Shown one piece after another: positions 26,127 through 32,656 of a stretch of DNA of 64,000 nucleotides (the first letter of the stretch is position 1; each line of letters begins with the position of its first letter). The notes below the pieces were generated by a model. It was not told where the DNA came from and did no database searches. It saw only the letters and a list, made by a program, of their open reading frames with translations. This DNA is from Leptotrichia massiliensis (GTDB lineage: Bacteria; Fusobacteriota; Fusobacteriia; Fusobacteriales; Leptotrichiaceae): positions 1,054,001 to 1,118,000 of the forward strand of contig NZ_FNVZ01000005.1 in NCBI RefSeq assembly GCF_900104625.1, in the 5' to 3' direction. The translations under genes were made by a program, and so were the position numbers.

Positions 26127-26648
26127 TTATTTATATATGTAATCACTTACTTCAGATAAATCCGCTCCATCATAAACTTTTTTAATCACTTTTGCCATAT
26201 TCTGAAGTGATTCACGTAATCCTACTCCACCTTTTTTTGGCATTTTTATCATTACCAGATTATTTTTATATTTATCTATTATTTCCTTATTTTCTTCTGA
26301 ACATACAACTACAGGTTTACAGTCTGTTTCCTTTTTTATGTGCTCTGCTAAAATGGAGGACATTTCTGCATAGTTGTAATAGTTGAAACATGGCCCGCAT
26401 AAAAGAATATCAGCTTTTACCTTATTCAGAAGACCTTTCATCTTTTCAAGGACAAGTTCCTGATTTTCCTTAAAATAGCTGTCACTGCAGTATGTTGTTG
26501 CAAGTACTGTTCCACCTATATTTTTTATATATTCTGAAAACATCATGTATGAACCCATTCCACCCTTTTCAAGTGCAAGTTCCACATTAGCTCCTTCTTT
26601 TCCACCTGTTCCAGATTGAATCTGATCAAAAAATAAAACTATTCTCAT
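26127..26648 (-). CDS. GrdB-like reductase protein B, N-terminal half only
   Basis: The protein has 173 residues. SGTGGKEGANVELAL, TVLATTYCSDSYFKEN, ADILLCGPCFNYYNYAEM and KPVVVC follow the N-terminal half of GrdB, the substrate-specific subunit of glycine/sarcosine/betaine reductases. GrdB has about 435 residues with a selenocysteine in the second half; that half is missing here, and no in-frame TGA extends the gene. There is no GrdE, GrdA or GrdC nearby. It therefore cannot be a normal reductase. It lies in the peptidase/PTS operon. Role unknown. Confidence 0.65.
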   Translation of the reverse strand: MRIVLFFDQIQSGTGGKEGANVELALEKGGMGSYMMFSEYIKNIGGTVLATTYCSDSYFKENQELVLEKMKGLLNKVKADILLCGPCFNYYNYAEMSSILAEHIKKETDCKPVVVCSEENKEIIDKYKNNLVMIKMPKKGGVGLRESLQNMAKVIKKVYDGADLSEVSDYIYK

Positions 26649-26777
26649 TGTCTGTCTCCTTTACTGCTAAAAAATTTTACTTAAATGTTCTGCCATTGGC
26701 TGTCCTTTTATTCTTATGATTACTTGTATATTTTCTTCTTAAATGAAGTTTTCATATTGAAGCAATCTCCATAACGA

Positions 26778-26826
26778 ACAAAACTGTCCCAAAATTAAAA
26801 TTTATAAATTAATTTTGAAACAGCCT
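26778..26826 (-). terminator. Internal terminator after PTS IIC
   Basis: On the minus strand GGCTGTTTCAAAATT pairs with AATTTTGGGACAG, with a T-rich end. It lies 19 nt after the IIC stop codon and 130 nt before the GrdB-like gene, so it may lower expression of the peptidase half of the operon. Confidence 0.6.
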
Positions 26827-26844
26827 TATTCTATAAATTATATA

Positions 26845-28194
26845 TTAGAAAGAGATATCATCAAGTGAAATATCTTCCAAATCATCTTTTTCATTTTGTT
26901 CTACAGGTTTTGTTTCATCTTTTAGATATTGAGTATCCAATATTTTAAAGAATGGATAGTAAATCATACATCCTATTGCTACCTGTACTATCTGGAAAAG
27001 TCCTGCAACTATGCTTCCTGTAGAAAGCCATCCTGAAAAGAATAAAGGCGTTGTCCAAGGTAATAATGTTCCTGTAGTACGAGGAATAATATGTAATACT
27101 GTTGCAAGTGTACCTAAAATTGTATTAACAAGCGGTGTTAATAAAAATGGAATCGCAATAATTGGGTTTAACACAACTGGAAGTCCAAAAATAACCATTT
27201 CGTTTATTCCAAAAATTCCAGGCACTATAGATAATTTTCCTAATTTTTTCATACGTTCTGACTTACCTTTAAAGATCATCAGTAACACTAGAGATAGTGT
27301 ACTTCCTCCTCCACCGAAGTTACAGAAGAAATCAGAGAATGAACCTGTAAATATATGAGGTAATGGCATATGAGCCGCAAATGCTTCCTGATTTCCTGTT
27401 GTCATAGCGAGGTGTAATGGAGAGAAAACTGTATTTGTAACAGCAGGACCGTTAATACCAAAGAACCAGAATAATGTTGATAAGAACTGATAAATTGGTT
27501 CAAAGAAGAAATTCTTTCCTAAACCTTCAAGAGGACCTTGCAGAACTTTATAAATAAAGTCATGTGCATACTGATCTTTTGTAAAGAAATAGAAGAAAAG
27601 TCTTAACACAAAGAACAGAAGCATTACAAACATACTTGGTATTAATGCTGCAAATGAATTCATTACTGCAGGCGGCACTCCTTCAGGAAGTTTTATTGTC
27701 CACCCTTTATTTTTAACTGCAGCAAATACAGTGACAGCAAGTAGTGCTGTAATCATTGCAAGGAATAAACCTTCTGTTCCTAAATTTTTAAGTGCAAATC
27801 CTCTAAAAGCGTTTCCTTCTGCATTTACAAACAAATCATGAGATTGAGGACTTATGATAAGAAAGGCTACTAATGATACAGCTGCTCCTGAAATTCCTTC
27901 TACTCCCTTTGCCTTCGCATAATAATATCCAATACCAATAACACCAAGAAGAGCTATTACTCCAAACGTTGAACGGATAACAGCATTAAGATATCCATCC
28001 CATCCTTCACCTAAAAACTGTGCAACAAATTTTTCATATCCTTCAATAGGGAAATTACCAATAACTAAAAATATTGAAGCTGCTATAATTAACGGTGTTC
28101 CCACTAGAAACCCATCACGGATTGCCGCTAAAACTTTATTACTGCTCAATTTAGAAGCTAAAGGTCCTAAAACCTTCTCTAATTTATCAAACAT
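26845..28194 (-). CDS. PTS lactose/cellobiose-type EIIC permease
   Basis: The protein has 449 residues and about ten membrane segments. It is the sugar channel of a PTS of the lactose/cellobiose/chitobiose class. The start KLEKVLGPLASKLSSNKVLAAIRDGFLVGTPLIIAASIFLV is typical, as are FWFFGINGPAVTN and FGINEMVIFGLPVVLNP (substrate site). The C-terminal 25 residues are acidic. Only IIB is next to it; no IIA gene is in the window, so IIA must come from elsewhere. Given the neighbouring glycosylasparaginase, the sugar may be chitobiose or a GlcNAc-containing glycan; this is inference. Confidence 0.9.
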   Translation of the reverse strand: MFDKLEKVLGPLASKLSSNKVLAAIRDGFLVGTPLIIAASIFLVIGNFPIEGYEKFVAQFLGEGWDGYLNAVIRSTFGVIALLGVIGIGYYYAKAKGVEGISGAAVSLVAFLIISPQSHDLFVNAEGNAFRGFALKNLGTEGLFLAMITALLAVTVFAAVKNKGWTIKLPEGVPPAVMNSFAALIPSMFVMLLFFVLRLFFYFFTKDQYAHDFIYKVLQGPLEGLGKNFFFEPIYQFLSTLFWFFGINGPAVTNTVFSPLHLAMTTGNQEAFAAHMPLPHIFTGSFSDFFCNFGGGGSTLSLVLLMIFKGKSERMKKLGKLSIVPGIFGINEMVIFGLPVVLNPIIAIPFLLTPLVNTILGTLATVLHIIPRTTGTLLPWTTPLFFSGWLSTGSIVAGLFQIVQVAIGCMIYYPFFKILDTQYLKDETKPVEQNEKDDLEDISLDDISF

Positions 28195-28195
28195 A

Positions 28196-28522
28196 TTATT
28201 TTACCGCCTTTTCTTTTAGTATTTTTATTGCTCTTTTTAATATACGTTCCCCGTCAACTTTTCCATAATCTTCAAGATCAATTACTGCTACTGGGATACC
28301 TTTTGGTTCATATTTTGAAGCTGTCTCTTCAAGTTTAAACTTTACTTGTGGTCCCAACAAAATTATATCAGGATGAAATTCCTCAACAATAATATCTATC
28401 TTATTGTCAGGAAAAGCTTTCACTTCAACGGGAAGACTATGTTTATCAGCTACTTCCTGCATCCTTCTAGCAACTAGACTTGTAGACATTCCCGCACTAC
28501 AAAATAAATATATTCTTTTCAT
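28196..28522 (-). CDS. PTS lactose/cellobiose-type EIIB
   Basis: The protein has 108 residues. It carries phosphate from EIIA to the incoming sugar through Cys8 in the P-loop-like motif LFCSAGMSTSLVARRM. PDIILLGPQVKFKLEE is the second family motif. GGAGG precedes the ATG. It is 1 nt upstream of the EIIC gene. A long inverted repeat lies just upstream at 28542-28601. Confidence 0.93.
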   Translation of the reverse strand: MKRIYLFCSAGMSTSLVARRMQEVADKHSLPVEVKAFPDNKIDIIVEEFHPDIILLGPQVKFKLEETASKYEPKGIPVAVIDLEDYGKVDGERILKRAIKILKEKAVK

Positions 28523-28541
28523 AAAATCCTCCTCTGCTATA

Positions 28542-28601
28542 TATAGTCAATCCACTTAAAAATTGGAGTAAAGATATGTAAAAAACAATGGATTGGCTAT
28601 A
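28542..28601 (-). promoter_or_regulatory. Long imperfect inverted repeat upstream of PTS IIB
   Basis: TATAGTCAATCCA (28542-28554) and TGGATTGGCTATA (28589-28601) pair over 13 bp with one wobble around a 34-nt spacer. It lies between the first gene of the operon and the EIIB ribosome binding site. It could be an antiterminator target, an mRNA stabiliser or an operator. Confidence 0.5.
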
Positions 28602-28677
28602 GATACAACCTAACCTTCTACTCTTGCTTTAAACTAGAATTGCTATATATTTTTATTTATTATATTTTTATTTTTAT

Positions 28678-29574
28678 TTATCTATCATTTGAAGCAGCAA
28701 TCATTCTAATTGTGTGTCTTACACCCCTTATGGCGATTGACAGTTCCATTATATTCTCATAATTTGCAACTCCTGAATATCCTGCATCTCCAATATGTTG
28801 AATATCTACTCCCGCAATTTTATTCATTATTGCTATTTGTCTTATTGTTTCTCTTGTGGAGCTTTCCTGACTTGTCCCTATCGCAGACATTGAAAGTGCT
28901 CCATTTTCTTTGATGTATTTTACAGCTTTTTCCATTTCACTCTGAGTAAATCCAGGTACTGTTCCTACAGCTGGAAGCATTATAACATCTGCACCACTTT
29001 CAATAAATTCTTTTACAACATCTAAATTTGCAACAGGTTCGTCAACTCCTGCAGAGTGCATTTTACCTGCTATTACCATTCCTGAAAAATGCTTTTTAGC
29101 CAATTTTATTCCTTCAGCAATCTGGCTGTTTGTAACTCCTGTTCCAGGATTACCTGTCAAGCATACAAAGTCAAATCCCATTTTTTCTATCTTTTTCAGT
29201 GTAGCTTCTGAACATATTCTTCCTTCAGGGATAATCTCTATTTCTTCCATCATGTCAGCTTTCAGATCTACAGGTTCCAGATTAAGTCCTACAGGTCTTC
29301 CTGTAAGTTTTTTTACAAGCTTTATAGGCTCATCTGACTCAGGAAGAGCATCTATAACTGGATTATACACATCAATTCCATTCAGTAGTATAAGGTCTGC
29401 TCCAAAAGCTCTTGCCAGTTCACTATTTGTAACATCACTTGTAACACTTCTTCTTCCTGCAACATTTTCTGACAATACTGTTCTGCCTTCACTTGCCTTA
29501 ATAGCATTCTTCAAGTCTTGGCCTGACATTTTATTAAAATCACTAGTAAAACAGCTTAATAACCTCTTTCCCAT
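28678..29574 (-). CDS. TIM-barrel-like protein linked to PTS operons (DUF7916-type)
   Basis: The protein has 298 residues from ATG 29574, with GGAGG at 29583-29587; a TTG at 29589 lies inside that site. Motifs such as LARAFGADLILLNGIDVYNP, GLNLEP, VCLTGNPGTGVTNSQI, VIAGKMHSAGVDEP and GADVIMLPAVGTVPGFT point to a TIM-barrel enzyme, sometimes annotated as PEP-phosphonomutase-like. The real reaction is not known. It starts the operon and is divergent from the Rep_3-type regulator gene. The PTS link suggests a role in sugar-phosphate metabolism. Confidence 0.65.
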   Translation of the reverse strand: MGKRLLSCFTSDFNKMSGQDLKNAIKASEGRTVLSENVAGRRSVTSDVTNSELARAFGADLILLNGIDVYNPVIDALPESDEPIKLVKKLTGRPVGLNLEPVDLKADMMEEIEIIPEGRICSEATLKKIEKMGFDFVCLTGNPGTGVTNSQIAEGIKLAKKHFSGMVIAGKMHSAGVDEPVANLDVVKEFIESGADVIMLPAVGTVPGFTQSEMEKAVKYIKENGALSMSAIGTSQESSTRETIRQIAIMNKIAGVDIQHIGDAGYSGVANYENIMELSIAIRGVRHTIRMIAASNDR

Positions 29575-29738
29575 TTGTTCTTCCTCCAATTTTAATTTTA
29601 TCTTTAAATATTTTTATTTTTCACTATCGTTATACCCCACATTTTTCATTTTGTCAAAAAAAATTTTAATTATTAATTTAATATTTTTTATATTATTTAT
29701 TTTTATCTTAGTTGATTTTTTCCTTTATTTAAAGTATA

Positions 29739-29773
29739 ATTATAAAAAAGCGAAAATTTATTTATGTTTTTCG
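29739..29773 (-). promoter_or_regulatory. Operon promoter region with palindromic operator 1
   Basis: On the minus strand a TATAAT (29739-29744) faces the operon. Directly upstream of it, at 29751-29773, lies a 23-bp palindrome CGAAAA-N11-TTTTCG covering the spacer and -35 zone, where a bound protein would block transcription. Confidence 0.55.
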
Positions 29774-29822
29774 TTTAAATAAATATAATTTATAAATAAT
29801 AAAATTAATTATAAAAATTAGA

Positions 29823-29845
29823 CGAAAAATATAATTTTTTTTTCG
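29823..29845 (+). promoter_or_regulatory. Palindromic operator 2 before the Rep_3-like gene
   Basis: A second 23-bp palindrome of the form CGAAAA-N11-TTTTCG, with GAC/GTC outside it, ends 9 nt before the AAGGAG of the Rep_3-like gene. Its centre is 72 bp from that of operator 1, about seven helical turns. Confidence 0.55.
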
Positions 29846-29862
29846 TCGTTAAGGAGAATAAA

Positions 29863-31059
29863 ATGAATATCTATTTTTCAGAAGAATTTACAAATCTTCA
29901 AACAAATATCAAACTTGAATTTTCAAAAAAAATAACAAAAAATGAAAAAATATTTCTTAAATTAGTATTTTTTAGAATTATTTCAGATTCTTTATTTTTA
30001 AAAAAAGCTGAAATCAGATTTGAAGAAATTTTTTCTACACTTGAATTTGATTCAATCGACAATCTCACAACATTTTTTAAAACTCTATCAGAAAAATACA
30101 TACTTTTTTCTACAGATTCTAAATTTTCAGGTTCTTTTGGAATTATTTCATCCTTTATTTTGCATTCTGACTATTGCCAGATATTTTTTACTGAAGAATT
30201 TAAAAGTTGTTTTTCTCTCAAAAAAAATTTTTTCTCTCTTCTTGATATTGAAAAATTTATTTTTATGAATGATTCCTTCTCATTCAATTTTTATAATAAT
30301 ATTATCAAAAATTTAAAAAATAAAAACGAAGTTACTTTACCTGTTTCATTAGTAAAAATGTATTTAAACACAGATAACAAATATGAAAGATTTTTTGATT
30401 TTGAAAAACACATTTTGAAAAAAGCTATATCAGATATAAATACTTTTACAGATTTTTCAGTTGAATATGAAAAGATAAAAGAAAGTAAAAAAGCAACAAA
30501 TAAAATTATTTCAATAAATTTTTTTATTAATAAATCAAGACAGTCTTACAAGCCTTATGATAATAAAATTTATAAAATGTTGGAACTTATTAAGGAAAAA
30601 ATTTCTAATCCTGAAGAAATTTATCATTTATTCGTTCTATACGTAACAAAGAGAGGATATAAATATGTCTATGATAACATAGATTATGTAAAAAATTCTT
30701 TTTCTGAAGATTTTGAAAAAAATTTAAAAAAATCTCTTATGCTTAATCTAGCTTCAAACAACCTAAAACTTTTTGTAAATGTATCAAAATCCGTTAAATC
30801 TCCGATAGTACTATTTTACACTCTTACAAGAAAACTTAACAAAATTAAAAGACATTATCCAAAAATTGAAGAACTTATGCATAACTTTAAATTAAGAAAC
30901 ATTGATTCCATAAGCTATTTTAACGATAAGGACTCTTTTGAATTTTCAAATAAACATATCAGAATTTTTGTAAAATATTATTCTAGCAAAAAATCCATTA
31001 TTGAAATATATCTTCCAAGCAATATTATTGAAAAAATGAAACTAGAAAAGGAAATTTAA
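29863..31059 (+). CDS. Rep_3 (RepB-type) plasmid initiator-like protein, probable regulator
   Basis: The protein has 398 residues. The first 225 residues follow the two winged-helix domains of Rep_3 plasmid initiators. The clearest part is about residues 140-222: FNFYNNIIKNLKNK, YERFFDFEKHILKKAI, SDINTFTDFSVEYEKIKES and KIISINFFI. The last 170 residues are Lys/Phe-rich and unfamiliar. AAGGAG precedes the ATG. No plasmid genes, iteron array, partition genes or integrase lie nearby. It is divergent from a PTS/peptidase operon with two matching palindromes between, so it more likely acts as a DNA-binding regulator that also controls itself. Confidence 0.75.
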   Translation: MNIYFSEEFTNLQTNIKLEFSKKITKNEKIFLKLVFFRIISDSLFLKKAEIRFEEIFSTLEFDSIDNLTTFFKTLSEKYILFSTDSKFSGSFGIISSFILHSDYCQIFFTEEFKSCFSLKKNFFSLLDIEKFIFMNDSFSFNFYNNIIKNLKNKNEVTLPVSLVKMYLNTDNKYERFFDFEKHILKKAISDINTFTDFSVEYEKIKESKKATNKIISINFFINKSRQSYKPYDNKIYKMLELIKEKISNPEEIYHLFVLYVTKRGYKYVYDNIDYVKNSFSEDFEKNLKKSLMLNLASNNLKLFVNVSKSVKSPIVLFYTLTRKLNKIKRHYPKIEELMHNFKLRNIDSISYFNDKDSFEFSNKHIRIFVKYYSSKKSIIEIYLPSNIIEKMKLEKEI

Positions 31060-31065
31060 TCTCAT

Positions 31066-31123
31066 AAAAAAAACTGTCCAGTATTACTTTTTTAAGAATA
31101 AAAGACAGTTTCCTTTTATTTTT
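31066..31123. terminator. Bidirectional terminator; repeat family copy 2
   Basis: AAACTGTC pairs with GACAGTTT between convergent genes. The loop contains TTTTTTAAGAATAAAA, shared with the copies at 21781 and 32560. Confidence 0.75.
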
Positions 31124-31167
31124 TCAAATTTCTGACTAATTTAAAATAAATGTATATAAAACTAACA

Positions 31168-32352
31168 TTATCTAGTATTTCTATATTTAAAATTCAAAGC
31201 CTCTAATACAGTATCAAAAATATCAATATTAAAATTCTTTTTGTCTACATTCATAGATTTTAAAAATTCCTCATTACTTCTAAATGATTTCCATAACAAT
31301 TTCTTCTCTGCTTCATTAATATTGATTTTATATAAAAAATTAACTAAAGTAACATTTAATTTTTTATACTCTTTAAACATTTTAGCCATTTTTCTTCCAA
31401 ATGATTCAAAAGAAGATATATTTATATTTTGAGAAGAAATATGCCATTCTCTATATTTTTTTGGAGTATGTTTAATATATTTATCAAAATCTTCTTCTGT
31501 ATATTTAGGTTGCAATTCTTTTATAGGATCTACTAATAACTGAGTACATAATGCCGTTAAATGAATGTATTTTTTAAGTTCCTGTTGTTGTTCTTCTGTC
31601 ATTTTATTATAATCTAATCCCAAATTTGGTATAATTCTAATAGCAACTTTTAATTCTACATTTCCATTTTCAATTTGTTTAATACGATGATTTAAATCAT
31701 CTATTGCTAATTCAAAAGATTTTAAATCACGATTACTAATTCTAGTAAGTAAATCTTCAAGGCATTTTTTATCATTTTTATTTTTCCAAAATAAAAAGCC
31801 ACCTGCTATAATACCAAATCCTGCAATAGCCAATCCAATAGGTCCCATTAAAGCAAGAAATGCTTCCCCGGCAGCCATTCCGCCTCCACCTGCTGCAAGC
31901 GCACCTCCACCTAGCCATGCTAATGCTGCATTCGCAGCTGCAGCACCACTCAAAGCAGATACAGCAGTTCCTGTTGAAGCAACACCAAATACTGTTGCAA
32001 TACCCATAGCTACACCAGGTCCTAAAGTTGCAACAGCAACACCTGCCCCAACTCCAACTCCAGCAACTCCTCCTGCAACATTTGATCCTTCCTTTTTTAT
32101 CTCTTCGTATTTTTTTGTTATCTCATCAACTTGCTTTTTCCAATTTAATCTAATCTGCTTCAACTCTTCATACCTTATTTTTTCTTCATTTGGTATATTT
32201 TGAATCATATCAAACTTTTCTTGAATATCCATTAATGCAGTATTCAAAGTTTCTAAATGAGTTCCTAATACTCTTATTTTTTCATTTACTACAAAAATAG
32301 TTTGTTGCACTTTGTCTTGTACTTTTTCAAATTGAGTTTTTTCTTTTCCCAT
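31168..32352 (-). CDS. Coiled-coil protein with Gly/Ala-rich membrane core, pore-former-like
   Basis: The protein has 394 residues. Residues 1-90 are a charged coiled coil. Residues 91-188 are a long Gly/Ala-rich hydrophobic region including FGVASTGTAVSALSGAAAANA, then ALAWLGGGALAAGGGGMAAGE and a further TM segment ending FLFWKNKNDKK. The rest is helical and charged. The GTA(V/I)S-LSGAAA-NA-LAWLGGG pattern recurs in many bacterial proteins of unknown role. Helical arms around a glycine-rich hairpin resemble alpha-pore-forming proteins; that is inference. There is no signal peptide. AGGAGGA is 9 nt before the ATG, and the promoter contains a poly-G tract. Confidence 0.6.
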   Translation of the reverse strand: MGKEKTQFEKVQDKVQQTIFVVNEKIRVLGTHLETLNTALMDIQEKFDMIQNIPNEEKIRYEELKQIRLNWKKQVDEITKKYEEIKKEGSNVAGGVAGVGVGAGVAVATLGPGVAMGIATVFGVASTGTAVSALSGAAAANAALAWLGGGALAAGGGGMAAGEAFLALMGPIGLAIAGFGIIAGGFLFWKNKNDKKCLEDLLTRISNRDLKSFELAIDDLNHRIKQIENGNVELKVAIRIIPNLGLDYNKMTEEQQQELKKYIHLTALCTQLLVDPIKELQPKYTEEDFDKYIKHTPKKYREWHISSQNINISSFESFGRKMAKMFKEYKKLNVTLVNFLYKININEAEKKLLWKSFRSNEEFLKSMNVDKKNFNIDIFDTVLEALNFKYRNTR

Positions 32353-32390
32353 AAATTATTTCCTCCTATAAAATAAATATATTCATTTTT

Positions 32391-32405
32391 ATTATACCCC
32401 CCCCC
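32391..32405 (-). promoter_or_regulatory. Promoter with poly-G(9) tract next to TATAAT
   Basis: On the minus strand nine G residues (32397-32405) lie directly before TATAAT (32391-32396), which is 38 nt before the ATG at 32352. No good -35 box is seen at 16-18 nt. Such tracts change length by slippage and can switch promoters on or off. Confidence 0.6.
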
Positions 32406-32555
32406 AAATTTGTTTTGCCTTTACTTATATTAAAATTTTTATTAATTAAATAACCGAACTTTTGTAGAATATCTAAAATTCATATTTTAATCTTAATAAA
32501 ATTTATAAATATTCTTTAGTTTCTATTTTTAATAACCCATAAAATCAAATAAGCC

Positions 32556-32604
32556 AAAAAAACTGTCCGATATTCCTTTTTTAAGAATAAAAGACATTTT
32601 TTTA
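32556..32604 (-). terminator. Terminator after alpha-glucosidase; repeat family copy 3
   Basis: AAACTGTCC, TTTTTTAAGAATAAAAGACA and a T-run match copies 1 and 2. One G of the 3' stem is lost, so the hairpin is weaker. Confidence 0.6.
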
Positions 32605-32656
32605 TTTTATATATTTTTCAAATTACAAATTATCTATTGATATTTCCGTAAAATCT

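Noticed and set aside
26127-26648. Selenocysteine readthrough to a full-length GrdB
   Set aside because: The frame ends in an ordinary stop codon at the start of the next M42 gene, which has its own ribosome binding site; no GrdB C-terminal half follows.
29863-31059. Integrated plasmid or prophage around the Rep_3-like gene
   Set aside because: No integrase, mobilisation, partition or phage genes, no direct-repeat attachment sites and no tRNA end were found nearby.
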